The translations under genes and the position numbers were made by a program. A DNA stretch of 64,000 nt from Asanoa iriomotensis (lineage in GTDB: Bacteria; Actinomycetota; Actinomycetes; Mycobacteriales; Micromonosporaceae), in NCBI RefSeq assembly GCF_016862515.1, contig NZ_BONC01000001.1, forward strand, positions 248,001-312,000, read 5' to 3'. The stretch's first letter is position 1. Each line of letters opens with the position of its first letter. This document shows positions 8,636-18,664 of the stretch, one piece after another. Below the pieces are notes generated by a model. The model did not search any database, was not told the DNA's origin, and worked only from the letters and a program-made list of their open reading frames with translations.

Positions 8636-11072
8636 CCGCGTCGGCGGCCGCGCGGGCTCGCGCCACGCGAGCCTTCTCCGCCAGCAGCGCGAACCCCCCG
8701 TCCTCGGCGAGGGTCACCGCGGCCGTCGCGTGGGTCACCGCCTCGTCCGGGCGGCCGTCGGCGCGCAGTGCGTCGGCCAGGGCGGTCAACGCCTCGATCT
8801 CCGGTTCCTTCGCCGCCGCGCCACGGGCCAGCGCCAGCGCCTGCTCGGCCGCGCCGATCCCGGTCCAGGACCCGTCGGCCGGTGCCGCGCCGCCCTGCGC
8901 CGTCCGGGCGGCGGCGATCACGACCAGCGCGTTCGCCGCGTTGGCAGGGTCGTCGATCTCGGTCGCCAGGGCGAAGGCGTCGGCGGCGTGCTTCAGGGCG
9001 GTCTCGTGGTCGTGGACCAGGTTCGCGACGTCGCCCAGGGCGACCAGTGCGACCGTGGTGCCGTAGCGGTCGCCCAGCTTCTCCTGAGTGGACAGTGCCG
9101 TCTGGAGGTGTTCCCGGCCCTGTGCCACCTCGCCGAGGTGGGCCAGGTTGAAGCCGAGACCGGACAGCACCATCGCCTCGCCGCCGAGGTTGCCCGTCTG
9201 CCGGTAGAGGGCGAGCGCCTGCGTCAGCACCTCGTTGGCCAGCCGCAGGTCACCCATCGCCGAGTGGAGCGTGCCGAGGTTGGCCAGCGCGACCGCCTCG
9301 CTGGCCGTGCGGCCGACCGCCCGGTAGATGGCGACCGCCTCCGCGATCCGGGTCGCGCCGACGCGCGGCTCGCCCAGCTCAGTGTGGATCACGCCCATGC
9401 TGCTGGCGGCCGACGCCTGCGCCTCCGGCCAGTCGATGTCGCGGGCGATGGTCGCGGCCGCGTCGAACTGTGCGGCCGCCGCGCGGAGCTCGGCCCGCAC
9501 CCGGTGCGCGAGGCCGATGCTGAGATGCATGGCCGCGCGGCCGTGTCCGTCGCCGGCCACCTCCGCGGCAGCCAGGCCGCTGCGGGCGGCGCCGAACCAG
9601 TCGCCGTACGACCGGCGCAGCCAGAAGTAGCCCCGCAACGCGTCCGGTACCAGCCACGCCTCGGTTCCGCCGGTGGAGGCGGCGACCGCGACGAGGTTCG
9701 GCAGCATGCGGTCGACCCAGGCCCCGGCGGCCTCGGCGTCGTCGAACGCGGCGGCGGGCGCGTCAGCCTGCGGAATCGTGACCACCTGTGGGGCGAGCAG
9801 GGCGCCGGCCGAACGCACCGTCGTGAGGTAGTGCGCACACAACCTCTCCCGGGCCGCCGCGGCGTCGGCGTCGGGTCGTTCGCGGGCGAACTGGACCAGC
9901 AGGTCGTGCATGCCGAACTGGTCCGGAGCCTCACGGACGACGAGGTGTGCCGCCGTGAGCTCCGCGAGCAGGTCGACGGCCGGGCCGCCGAACAGCGCGG
10001 TGGCGGCGGCCAGGTCGAGGAACGGGCCGGGGTTCTCGCCCAGCAGCCGGAACGCGCGTTGGGCGCCGGCGGACAGCGTCCGGTAGGACCGGGCGAACGC
10101 CATCCGGACCGACGCGGCCGGGTCGCCGTGGAGGTCCAACGCGCGCAGCGCCAACGTCTCGGCGTACACGGTGATGTCGGTGGCCACCAGGTCGGCGATG
10201 GTGGCACCGACGATCCGCAGCGCGAGCGGCAGGTTGCCGCACGCCGTCGCCAGCCGGGCGACCGCGTCCGGCGGCGGCCCGGAGTCGCGGTCGACCATCT
10301 GCGTCAACAGGGCGACGCTCTCGTCGTCGTCGAGCACGTCGAGGTCGAGGCGGCGGGCGTGCTCGATCGCCACGAGCCCCGCGAGCCGGTCACGGCTCGT
10401 CACCAGCACCCGGCAGCCGGAACCGCCGGGCAGCAGCGGACGCACCTGCTCGGCGTGCGCGGCGTTGTCCAGCAGCACCAGGCACCGTTTGTGGTCGACG
10501 CTGCTGCGGTAGAGCGCCGTCGCCTCGTCCAGGTCGAGGGGCACGTCGGCCGCCGGCACCCCGAACGCGCGCAGGAACCGGGTCACCGCGTCGATCGGCT
10601 CCAGGGGACCGAGCGTGTCGTAACCGCGCAGGTTGACGTAGAGGTGGCCGTCCGGAAACCGGTCGCCGCGCTCGCGTGCCCACTTCGTCGCCAGCGCGGT
10701 CTTGCCCACGCCGGCCATCCCGGCGATCACGACGACGGCGGCCTCCGTCTCGTCGAGGAAGGCGAACTGCCGCGCGCGGCCGACGAACCCGGCCGCCGCC
10801 GCGGGCAACTGGCGTGGCCCGGCCGGCACCGGGTCGGCGCGGCCCGACCAGGCGTGGTCCGTGCCCGCCGCGACGAAGGCCGCCCGCTCGGCACCCGCCA
10901 GCCCCAGGGCGTCGGCGATCTGCTCGACGTTGCGGGGCCGCGGCCGCCGGCTCCCCCGCTCCATCTCGCGGATGGTCCGGTCGCTGACGTGCGAGCGCTC
11001 GGCCAGGGACTCCTGGGTCAGGCGCAACCGCACCCGATGACGACGCAGCAACTCCGGGAACGACTCCACCAC
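8604..11072 (-). CDS. XRE-type HTH / NB-ARC ATPase / TPR regulator (AfsR-like)
   Basis: This ~822-residue cytoplasmic regulator has an N-terminal XRE-type helix-turn-helix (residues ~5-60, with RLRLTQESLAERSHVSDRTIREMERG), then an NB-ARC ATPase with Walker A GMAGVGKTALA (~118-128) and CLVLLDNAAH as the Walker B region, then a C-terminal TPR array from ~residue 440. This is the domain order of STAND regulators such as AfsR relatives, but with XRE in place of the SARP domain. The GTG at 11072 is chosen because AGGAGG lies 10 bases upstream; a GTG at 11102 has no ribosome site. It is divergent from the secreted lectin-like gene, which it may control. Confidence 0.88.
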   Translation of the reverse strand: MVESFPELLRRHRVRLRLTQESLAERSHVSDRTIREMERGSRRPRPRNVEQIADALGLAGAERAAFVAAGTDHAWSGRADPVPAGPRQLPAAAAGFVGRARQFAFLDETEAAVVVIAGMAGVGKTALATKWARERGDRFPDGHLYVNLRGYDTLGPLEPIDAVTRFLRAFGVPAADVPLDLDEATALYRSSVDHKRCLVLLDNAAHAEQVRPLLPGGSGCRVLVTSRDRLAGLVAIEHARRLDLDVLDDDESVALLTQMVDRDSGPPPDAVARLATACGNLPLALRIVGATIADLVATDITVYAETLALRALDLHGDPAASVRMAFARSYRTLSAGAQRAFRLLGENPGPFLDLAAATALFGGPAVDLLAELTAAHLVVREAPDQFGMHDLLVQFARERPDADAAAARERLCAHYLTTVRSAGALLAPQVVTIPQADAPAAAFDDAEAAGAWVDRMLPNLVAVAASTGGTEAWLVPDALRGYFWLRRSYGDWFGAARSGLAAAEVAGDGHGRAAMHLSIGLAHRVRAELRAAAAQFDAAATIARDIDWPEAQASAASSMGVIHTELGEPRVGATRIAEAVAIYRAVGRTASEAVALANLGTLHSAMGDLRLANEVLTQALALYRQTGNLGGEAMVLSGLGFNLAHLGEVAQGREHLQTALSTQEKLGDRYGTTVALVALGDVANLVHDHETALKHAADAFALATEIDDPANAANALVVIAAARTAQGGAAPADGSWTGIGAAEQALALARGAAAKEPEIEALTALADALRADGRPDEAVTHATAAVTLAEDGGFALLAEKARVARARAAADAVRSEARPAGG

Positions 11073-11105
11073 GCTGCCGCGTCCTCCTGTCCGCCGGGCC
11101 ACCGC

Positions 11106-11141
11106 AAACGTCCGGTGAAACGTCCTGTCACACGTCCGGTC
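11106..11141. promoter_or_regulatory. three 12-bp direct repeats in the divergent regulator/lectin intergenic region
   Basis: AAACGTCCGGTG, AAACGTCCTGTC and ACACGTCCGGTC follow each other without a gap (11106, 11118, 11130). Each contains ACGTCC. They lie upstream of the lectin gene's -10 candidate TACGTT (11149-11154), so they look like an activator or repressor array bound on one DNA face roughly every helical turn. Confidence 0.55.
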
Positions 11142-11203
11142 GTGACTCTACGTTGATGGCCAGGCAAGCGCCGCCTGACATCGAACGGGGAGGACGATCC
11201 ACT

Positions 11204-11617
11204 GTGTCCAGAATCAGACGGAACGTGGCCAGGATGCTGGTCGCCGGGGCCATGGTGATGGGCTCGCTGGTGGCGACCAGCACCGCCGCACAGGCGACGA
11301 TCTACCAGCGGGAGATGCCCAAGGGCAGCTACCTGCTGCCGGGTGACGAGCTGCGGTACGTCGTCAGCACCATCACCGTGCGGCTGCGCATCGAGAACGG
11401 CACCTTGTACCTGCGCAAGAGCACCGCCGGCGTGCAGAAGCTGTGCTGGCTCCAGATCTACGCCAGCCACGCCGTCTACCAGCGCGACGGCAACTTCGTG
11501 ACGATCAACAGCGCGGGCAACGTGTCGTGGGCCAGCAACACCGTGGGCCAGAGCGGCAACGCCCGGGTCGACGCCAACGGCTTCTACGTGGGCAGCAGGA
11601 AGATCGCTAGCTGCTGA
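11204..11617 (+). CDS. secreted bulb-type (B-lectin-like) lectin domain protein
   Basis: This 137-residue protein starts at GTG 11204, with GGGGAGGA 9 bases upstream. It has a Sec signal peptide (basic VSRIRRN, hydrophobic core, cleavage near AAQA) and a single compact domain. The segment YQRDGNFVTINSAGNVSWASNT follows the pattern of the mannose-binding bulb-lectin family (Q/R-D-G-N-x-V...W-x-S-N-T), and a second, degenerate repeat surrounds LRIENGTLYLRK. Two cysteines could form a disulfide. It probably binds an extracellular glycan; the sugar is unknown. A divergent STAND regulator and a 12-bp repeat array suggest dedicated control. Confidence 0.75.
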   Translation: MSRIRRNVARMLVAGAMVMGSLVATSTAAQATIYQREMPKGSYLLPGDELRYVVSTITVRLRIENGTLYLRKSTAGVQKLCWLQIYASHAVYQRDGNFVTINSAGNVSWASNTVGQSGNARVDANGFYVGSRKIASC

Positions 11618-11621
11618 CCCC

Positions 11622-11663
11622 GCGGTGGCCGCGCCCGCCACGGGGGCCGGGCGCGGCCACCGC
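11622..11663. terminator. bidirectional terminator hairpin
   Basis: GCGGTGGCCGCGCCCG (11622-11637) pairs perfectly with 11648-11663 over 16 bp around a 10-base loop. It lies between the convergent lectin-like and kelch genes. There is no T-run, as is usual in actinobacteria. Confidence 0.8.
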
Positions 11664-11667
11664 TGTC

Positions 11668-12750
11668 CTAATCGAACAGTCGCACCCGCAGGGCGGTGCC
11701 GGTGACCCGCGTGCGGTCGTCGTAGCCGCCCGTCACCAGGAGTGAGCCGTCCGGCAGCGCCGCCACCGCCGGATACTGCCGCTCCACCTCCCCCCGCGCC
11801 AGCGACCGGAAGCTGCCGCCCGCGTACACCTCGACGCCGAAGCCGCCCGCGACCGCGACCCGGCCGTCGGCCAGGGCGACCACCGCGTCGGAGATCTTGT
11901 AGCGAGGTTCCGCCATCCGCGGACCCGCCGTGAACCGACCGGTCGCCGGGTCGAAGACCAGGGTCGTGGCCAGCCGGGCGTCCGGGTCGTCGGCCGTCTG
12001 CCCGCCCACCACCAGCGCCCGGCCGTCCGGCAGGGGCGCGACCGCCAGCTTGTACGCCGGCACCGGCAGCCGCCCCGGCACCTCCTGCCACCGGTCGCGG
12101 GCCGGGTCGTAGAGCAGCGCGGTGTCCAGCAGGCCGACGCCGTGCGGCGCCGCGGTCTGGCCGCCCACCACCAGCACGCGGCCGTCGGCCAGCAGCGCCG
12201 CGCCGTGCCGGGACCGCGGCCCGGGCAGGTCGGCTACCGCGCGGAACCCGGTGCCGTCGAACACCTCCGCGCTCGCCAGCGCCGACCGCCCGTCGACGCC
12301 GCCCACGAGGAGCACCCGGCTGTCGCGCAGGCGGGTGGCGGTGTGGTTGCCGCGCGGCGCGGTCATCGCGCCCACGGACTCGAACCGGTCGCCGGTGAAT
12401 ACCTCGGCCGTGCCGCTCGGCGCCGAGCGCTCGTCCGGGAAGCCGCCCGCCACCAGCACCCGGCCGTCGCCCAGCGCGGTCGCGGTGTGGTTGAACCGGG
12501 GCCCGGACAGCGCCGGGCCGGGCGTGAACCGCCCGTCGGCGTAGAGCTCGGAGGCGACGGCCAGCTCGGTGCCGCCGCAACCGTCGGTCGCGCAGCCGCC
12601 GGCGAGCAGCACCCGGCCGTCGGGCAGCGGTGTGGCCGTGTGCGCGGCCCGGGCGACCCGCATCACGAAGCCCGGGGCCGGTTCCGGTGCCGGCGGGTCG
12701 CCGGCGCAGCCGGCCGACAGGAGCACGACAAGCAACGCTGCACGCCTCAT
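11668..12750 (-). CDS. kelch-repeat beta-propeller lipoprotein
   Basis: This ~360-residue protein begins with a lipoprotein signal ending in the lipobox LSAGC, so it should be anchored to the outer face of the membrane. The rest consists of about six kelch-like repeats with recurring TATxLxDGRVLLxGG and AEVF/LYDP segments, predicting a beta-propeller resembling galactose-oxidase-type kelch domains. No catalytic domain is attached, so a binding or scaffold role is likely. The ATG at 12750 is preferred because the signal peptide then has normal length; a GTG at 12786 is an alternative. It converges on the lectin-like gene. Confidence 0.82.
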   Translation of the reverse strand: MRRAALLVVLLSAGCAGDPPAPEPAPGFVMRVARAAHTATPLPDGRVLLAGGCATDGCGGTELAVASELYADGRFTPGPALSGPRFNHTATALGDGRVLVAGGFPDERSAPSGTAEVFTGDRFESVGAMTAPRGNHTATRLRDSRVLLVGGVDGRSALASAEVFDGTGFRAVADLPGPRSRHGAALLADGRVLVVGGQTAAPHGVGLLDTALLYDPARDRWQEVPGRLPVPAYKLAVAPLPDGRALVVGGQTADDPDARLATTLVFDPATGRFTAGPRMAEPRYKISDAVVALADGRVAVAGGFGVEVYAGGSFRSLARGEVERQYPAVAALPDGSLLVTGGYDDRTRVTGTALRVRLFD

Positions 12751-12836
12751 GAGCCTGACGAGTCCCCAGAATGTCTTCAGGTTCACACCGGCCCGCTTTC
12801 AGCCGATTCCCACCGGCCCGCGCTACCTTGCAGGTC

Positions 12837-13217
12837 ATGGACGAGAACCGCGCCCGCCGGGTGGTCGACGCGTTGCGCGACCGTGGTGTCCCGGCTCACG
12901 TTGCCCAGGCCAGCGCCGGCCGTTCGCAGACCGGCATCCGGGTCGTGCTGCCCGGCGACCGCGAGGCACTCTGGGACACCGACGGCACCGCCGGGCTCGA
13001 GGCCCAGGTGATGCGCGACGGCATGCTGGTCGGCTTCGTGCCGGCGATCCCGGGCTCCGAGGACTTCAGCGAGCCGCAGGTCGTCGAGACGATCGCGAAC
13101 ACCGACTACGACCAGCCGGTCGCCCGCCGGGCCGCGCATCCGGTGGCGCCGTCGCCGTCGCTGCCCCGCGAGGGTGGCTTCTTCCGCCGGATGCGTGAGG
13201 GGTTCAGGGAGAGCTGA
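12837..13217 (+). CDS. conserved hypothetical protein upstream of smpB
   Basis: I do not recognise this 126-residue protein. It has an N-terminal helical part ([17 protein letters not shown]), a middle beta-rich part ([18 protein letters not shown]) and a proline/basic C-terminal tail ending [10 protein letters not shown]. There is no signal peptide or membrane segment. A TACCTT box at 12824-12829 lies 7 bases before the ATG, suggesting a leaderless transcript. It precedes smpB on the same strand with a 44-base gap and may be cotranscribed. A role in trans-translation is not implied by the sequence. Confidence 0.7.
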   Translation: MDENRARRVVDALRDRGVPAHVAQASAGRSQTGIRVVLPGDREALWDTDGTAGLEAQVMRDGMLVGFVPAIPGSEDFSEPQVVETIANTDYDQPVARRAAHPVAPSPSLPREGGFFRRMREGFRES

Positions 13218-13261
13218 TATTCGTGGGTGCCGGCGATGGTCCGCTGGCACACTGGTCCGTC

Positions 13262-13750
13262 ATGAGCCGCCAGACGCCGCGCAAGTTGATCACGTCCAAC
13301 AAGCGGGCCCGGCACGAGTACGAGATCCTCAAGACCTACGAGGCCGGCCTCGTGCTGCGCGGCACCGAGGTCAAGGCGCTGCGGCTCGGGCGCGCCTCGT
13401 TGACGGGGGCGTTCGCCCAGGAGCTCGACGGTGAGCTGCATCTCTACGGGCTGCACATCGCGGAGTACGCCATGCGCGGCTGGTCCGACCACGGCCCGCG
13501 CCGCACCCGCAAGCTGCTCCTGCACCGGGCCGAGATCAACCGGATCCTCGACAAGATCCGCGAGCCGGGGATCACACTGGTGCCGCTCGCGCTCTACTTC
13601 GAGAACGGCTGGGCCAAGGTCGAGCTGGGCATCGCCCGCGGCCTCCGCGAGTACGACAAGCGGCACGCCATCGCCGAGCGTGACGCCAACCGGGAGATCG
13701 CCCGGGCCATGGGTCGGCACCTGAAGGGGCGCACCGCCGGGCGGCGGTGA
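13262..13750 (+). CDS. smpB: SsrA-binding protein SmpB
   Basis: This 162-residue protein matches SmpB from end to end: [20 protein letters not shown] near the start, [14 protein letters not shown], the [12 protein letters not shown] strand and a basic C-terminal tail ([20 protein letters not shown]). SmpB binds tmRNA and delivers it to stalled ribosomes for trans-translation. The ATG at 13262 gives the usual family start; upstream in-frame codons add a non-conserved extension. No ssrA gene is visible in the flanking sequence. Confidence 0.96.
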   Translation: MSRQTPRKLITSNKRARHEYEILKTYEAGLVLRGTEVKALRLGRASLTGAFAQELDGELHLYGLHIAEYAMRGWSDHGPRRTRKLLLHRAEINRILDKIREPGITLVPLALYFENGWAKVELGIARGLREYDKRHAIAERDANREIARAMGRHLKGRTAGRR

Positions 13751-13771
13751 TCCGGCTCTCGTTGCTCGAAC

Positions 13772-13785
13772 AGACAGGTCTGTCT
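13772..13785. promoter_or_regulatory. TetR operator 1 upstream of MFS/TetR operon
   Basis: AGACAGGTCTGTCT is an inverted repeat with arms AGACAG/CTGTCT and a 2-base centre. The sequence AGACAGGTCT recurs at 13806-13815, 34 bp further on. Confidence 0.65.
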
Positions 13786-13801
13786 AGTGTTGGCCACGAG
13801 C

Positions 13802-13817
13802 TAGACAGACAGGTCTA
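13802..13817. promoter_or_regulatory. TetR operator 2 upstream of MFS/TetR operon
   Basis: TAGACAGACAGGTCTA has outer arms TAGAC/GTCTA and shares AGACAGGTCT with operator 1. It ends 15 bases before the GTG start of the MFS gene, so a bound TetR would block transcription of the transporter. Confidence 0.65.
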
Positions 13818-13832
13818 TTCAGGGAGCAGCTC

Positions 13833-15047
13833 GTGACCCGAACCGCCGTAGCGTCCCGTCCATTTCGCCTCGGGCGCACCAGCTCTCTCGTGCTGCTCGC
13901 CTCGATCGTGGTCTCCCTGCTGGCCGCGTCCAGCGCGCCGACCCCGCTCTACGCCACGTACCAGGCCGAATGGGGCTTCTCCCCGATGACCACGACGGTC
14001 GTCTTCGGCGTGTACGCGGTCGCCGTGCTGGTCGCCCTGCTGATCTTCGGTCGCCTCTCCGACCACGTCGGCCGCCGGCCGGTCCTCTTCGTCGCGCTGC
14101 TCGTCCAAGCCGCCGCGCTGGTGGTCTTCGCCTTCGCCGGCGGCGTACCCGCGCTGATGGTGGCCCGGGTCGTCCAGGGCCTGGCCACCGGCGCGGCGCT
14201 GGCCGCCCTCGGCGCCGGGATGCTCGACGTCGACCGCGTCCGCGGCACCACCGCCAACGCGGTCGCGCCCGGCATCGGCACCGGCGGCGGCGCGCTGCTC
14301 TCCGCGCTGGTCGTGCAGTTCCTGCCGGCCCCGACCCACCTGATTTACCTGGCCCTGCTGGGCGTGCTCGCGGTGCAGGCGGTCGGCGTCGCGCTGATGC
14401 CCGAGACGGTCTCCCGCGCGCCCGGTGCCCGGCAGTCGCTGGTCCCGGAGATCAAGCTGCCGCGCCAGGTCCGCGGCCCGGTGGCGATCGCCGCGCCGGT
14501 GCTGTTCGCGGTCTGGGCGCTGGCCGGCTTCTACGCCTCGCTCGGCCCGGCGCTGGTGCGCGACCTGGCGGGTTCCACGTCCGCGGTCTACGGCGGCCTG
14601 GGCCTGTTCGTGCTCGCCGCCGTCGCCGCGCTCAGCGTGCTCGCGGTCGACAAGCGCCCGGCGCACACCGCGCTGACGGTCGGCATCGTCGGGCTCATCG
14701 TCGGGGTCGCGGGTTCGCTGTTCGCCATCTCGGCCGGCTCGACGGTGGGCTTCCTGATCGCGACGGGCGTGGCCGGCATCGGGTTCGGCAGCGGGTTCCA
14801 GGGCGCGATCCGGATCGTGGTGCCGCTGCTGCCCGCGCACGAGCGGGCAGGCGTGCTGGCCCTGCTCTACGTGGTCTCGTACCTCGGCCTCGGCCTGCCC
14901 GCCGTGGTCGCCGGCTACCTGGTCGTGCACGCCGGCGGCCTGCTGGACACGGCACGGGAGTACGGCGTCGCGGTGATCGTGCTGGCGGCCCTGGCCGGGA
15001 TCGGGCTCGCCAGGCGGAACCTGCCCCGGATGCGGACGGCGGGGTGA
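13833..15047 (+). CDS. MFS transporter (drug:H+ antiporter type)
   Basis: This 404-residue integral membrane protein has about 12 predicted transmembrane segments and the MFS loop 2-3 motif GRLSDHVGRRPVL. The AQGLATGAALAALGAGMLD-like TM4 region fits drug-efflux members. It starts at GTG 13833 with AGGGAGC upstream and is followed, after 45 bases, by a TetR regulator gene on the same strand. Twin AGACAGGTCT operators lie in its promoter. The substrate is unknown; the arrangement suggests a ligand-inducible exporter. Confidence 0.9.
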   Translation: MTRTAVASRPFRLGRTSSLVLLASIVVSLLAASSAPTPLYATYQAEWGFSPMTTTVVFGVYAVAVLVALLIFGRLSDHVGRRPVLFVALLVQAAALVVFAFAGGVPALMVARVVQGLATGAALAALGAGMLDVDRVRGTTANAVAPGIGTGGGALLSALVVQFLPAPTHLIYLALLGVLAVQAVGVALMPETVSRAPGARQSLVPEIKLPRQVRGPVAIAAPVLFAVWALAGFYASLGPALVRDLAGSTSAVYGGLGLFVLAAVAALSVLAVDKRPAHTALTVGIVGLIVGVAGSLFAISAGSTVGFLIATGVAGIGFGSGFQGAIRIVVPLLPAHERAGVLALLYVVSYLGLGLPAVVAGYLVVHAGGLLDTAREYGVAVIVLAALAGIGLARRNLPRMRTAG

Positions 15048-15092
15048 CCGGTGGCCGCGATTACGATGGCTGACGGAAGGCGGGTGAGCGGA

Positions 15093-15674
15093 ATGCCAGC
15101 GCAGACGGCGCGGCCCTCGGCCCGGGAGCGGCTGCTCGCCGCGGCCGACGAGCTGTTCTACCGCGAGGGCGTGCACGTGGTCGGCATCGACCGGGTGATC
15201 GAGCACGCCGGGGTCGCGAAGGCCTCGCTCTACAACACCTTCGGCAGCAAGGACGAGCTGATCCGGGCCTACCTCGAGGGCCGGCACAAGGCGATCGAGA
15301 AGCGGGTCACCGACGGTTTGGCCGCCTACCCGACACCGCGCGAGAAGATCCTCGGCGTCTTCGACATCCAGGGCGCGCGCTTCCAGAGCCCGGAATACCG
15401 CGGCTGTCCGTTCATCTCCGCGACCGCCGAGGCCGAGCCGGGCGCGGGTTCACTGGCCGCCGCCGACGCCTACCGGGCCTGGGTGCGCGGGTTGTTCGCG
15501 GACCTGGCCCGCCAGGCCGGCGCGGCCGACCCGGAGGCGCTGGCCCAGCAGCTCCAGATCGCCTACGACGGCGTCGCGGTGAAGGTGCGGCTGGACCGCG
15601 ACCCGGCCGCCGACCTCGCAGCCGGCCGAGCGCTGGCCGCCATGCTGCTGGACGCGGCGCTGGGGCCCGCCTAG
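15093..15674 (+). CDS. TetR-family repressor of the upstream MFS gene
   Basis: This 193-residue protein has an N-terminal TetR domain with VIEHAGVAKASLYNTFGSKDELI as recognition region and a C-terminal domain with the RGCPFISATAE motif seen in AcrR/TetR-C-type regulators next to MFS exporters. It is the second gene after the MFS transporter and is likely to repress the operon by binding the twin operators at 13772-13817. The ATG at 15093 is preferred (GGAAGGCGG upstream), but starts at 15051 or 15066 are possible. Its stop overlaps the convergent GNAT gene by 4 bases. Confidence 0.88.
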   Translation: MPAQTARPSARERLLAAADELFYREGVHVVGIDRVIEHAGVAKASLYNTFGSKDELIRAYLEGRHKAIEKRVTDGLAAYPTPREKILGVFDIQGARFQSPEYRGCPFISATAEAEPGAGSLAAADAYRAWVRGLFADLARQAGAADPEALAQQLQIAYDGVAVKVRLDRDPAADLAAGRALAAMLLDAALGPA

Positions 15675-16147
15675 GGCATTCCGGTCCAGCGCAGCCAGGT
15701 GTAGGGGCGGGGCTGCGGCGCGTTCCACTCGTCCTGCAGCTCCGCGGCGACGTCGGCGAACCCGGCACCGCGATAGGAGGCTAGCGCGGCCGCGTTGTCG
15801 GGGCGTACCCGCAGGAACACGTCGTCGAACCCGGCCCGCGCGGCCAGTGCCCGGGTCAGCACCCGGCCCACGCCGCGGCCCCGCTCCCCCGGCGCGACCA
15901 GCAGGCGGGCCAGCTCGGCCTCGTCCTCCTCGTCGTCGGACCAGACCTCGCCGTACGCCACGGGCCGGTCGCCGTCGACGAGCAGGTAGGCGGCGACGTC
16001 GTCCTGCGTGGACCAGCCGGCCACGACCTCGGCGGGAAACGGGTGCTCGGCCCGGGAACACCACATGTCGGCCTCGTCTGCGGACCGGACCCACCCGGCC
16101 ACCAACGCGGCCCGGTCGACGGTGAACGGAACCAGTGCGAAACTCAT
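15671..16147 (-). CDS. GNAT-family N-acetyltransferase
   Basis: This 158-residue protein has the GNAT fold. The acetyl-CoA loop is seen in LLVAPGERGRGVGRVLTRAL, and the C-terminal FLRVRPDNAAALASYRGAGF carries the usual N-x-x-A-x-x-x-Y element. The ATG at 16147 gives the family-like start MSFALVPF. It is cytoplasmic; the acceptor substrate is unknown. It converges on the TetR gene with a 4-base overlap. Confidence 0.87.
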   Translation of the reverse strand: MSFALVPFTVDRAALVAGWVRSADEADMWCSRAEHPFPAEVVAGWSTQDDVAAYLLVDGDRPVAYGEVWSDDEEDEAELARLLVAPGERGRGVGRVLTRALAARAGFDDVFLRVRPDNAAALASYRGAGFADVAAELQDEWNAPQPRPYTWLRWTGMP

Positions 16148-16221
16148 GATGCCGTCGAGCGTAGCTGTGACAAATCTCCGCCGCCCTCGGCCCGGCGCCG
16201 GACCGGGCGTACAACAGGGAC

Positions 16222-16485
16222 ATGGACCTCGCCGAGCTGTTGGACGCGGGCGTGCTGGAGCCACCGACCCGCTACCGGGACGCCGGCGACGAGATCCGCC
16301 GCCGGCTGGTCGCGGCGGTCGACCTGGGCGCACCCGACCGCCCGCTGCGCTCCTATCTGGACGCCCTGGCCTGCGCGGGCGGCCCGATCGCGGAAGCGGC
16401 GTTCGCGCGCTGGCGGGAATACCCGCCTCCGCACGTCGGGGACGGCTACGACTTCGCGATCGAGCGGCACGGAGCGTCGGCTTGA
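16222..16485 (+). CDS. small hypothetical protein
   Basis: This 87-residue, acidic, mostly helical protein (MDLAELLDAGVLEPP...AIERHGASA) shows actinobacterial codon bias. It has no signal peptide, cysteine motif or recognisable domain. It lies 74 bases from the divergent GNAT gene and 32 bases before the DUF1810 gene on the same strand, so it may be cotranscribed with the latter. I do not recognise a family. Confidence 0.6.
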   Translation: MDLAELLDAGVLEPPTRYRDAGDEIRRRLVAAVDLGAPDRPLRSYLDALACAGGPIAEAAFARWREYPPPHVGDGYDFAIERHGASA

Positions 16486-16517
16486 CCGGTGCCGCGGGTC
16501 GTGGCGAGGCTGGCCGG

Positions 16518-16942
16518 GTGAGCGACGACGACCCGTACCGGCTGAACCGCTTCGTCGAGGCGCAGGAGGGCGTCTACCCGCACGCGGTGGCGGAGCTGCG
16601 CGCCGGCTACAAGCGCAGCCACTGGATGTGGTTCGTCTTCCCGCAGATCGCGGGGCTGGGCCGCAGCTCGATGGCGCAGGCGTACGCGATCTCCGGCCTG
16701 GACGAGGCGCGCGCCTACCTCGCCCACCCGGTGCTGGGCCCGCGCCTGCGCGAGTGCACCACGATCCTGGTCGACGGCGCGGAGAACGACGAGCAACGCA
16801 TCTTCGGCCCGGTCGACGCCATGAAGCTCCGCTCCTCGATGACGCTGTTCGCCCACGCGGCCCCGGACGAGCCGGCGTTCCGCGCGGCCCTGACCCGCTT
16901 CTACGACGGCAGCGAGGACGACGCCACCCTGGCCCGCCTCCG

Positions 16943-16946
<4 letters not shown>
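16518..16946 (+). CDS. DUF1810 family protein
   Basis: This 142-residue protein matches the DUF1810 family through its whole length: [14 protein letters not shown] at the N-terminus, the [15 protein letters not shown] signature, [17 protein letters not shown] and [17 protein letters not shown]. Members are small cytoplasmic proteins of ~140 residues with no established function. The start is GTG at 16518. The stop overlaps the convergent phosphoglucomutase gene by 4 bases. Confidence 0.88.
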
Positions 16947-18586
<1,640 letters not shown>

Positions 18587-18592
18587 GCCCGC

Positions 18593-18598
18593 ATCGTA
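18593..18598 (-). promoter_or_regulatory. putative -10 box (TACGAT) of pgm, leaderless
   Basis: On the minus strand TACGAT ends 6 bases before the GTG at 18586 and no ribosome-binding site is present. Confidence 0.4.
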
Positions 18599-18609
18599 AC
18601 GCCAGCGCA

Positions 18610-18657
18610 AGGAACGGTCCGTTGTTAACGGATTCCGTTGCGCAACGGACCGTTCCT
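18610..18657. promoter_or_regulatory. nested inverted repeat between pgm and ABC permease genes
   Basis: AGGAACGGTCCGTTG (18610-18624) pairs perfectly with 18643-18657 over 15 bp. The 18-base loop contains a further AACGGATTCCGTT near-palindrome, so AACGG/CCGTT half-sites recur several times. It lies 7 bases after the permease stop and upstream of pgm. It may be the permease terminator, an operator of pgm, or both. Confidence 0.6.
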
Positions 18658-18664
18658 AACGCCG

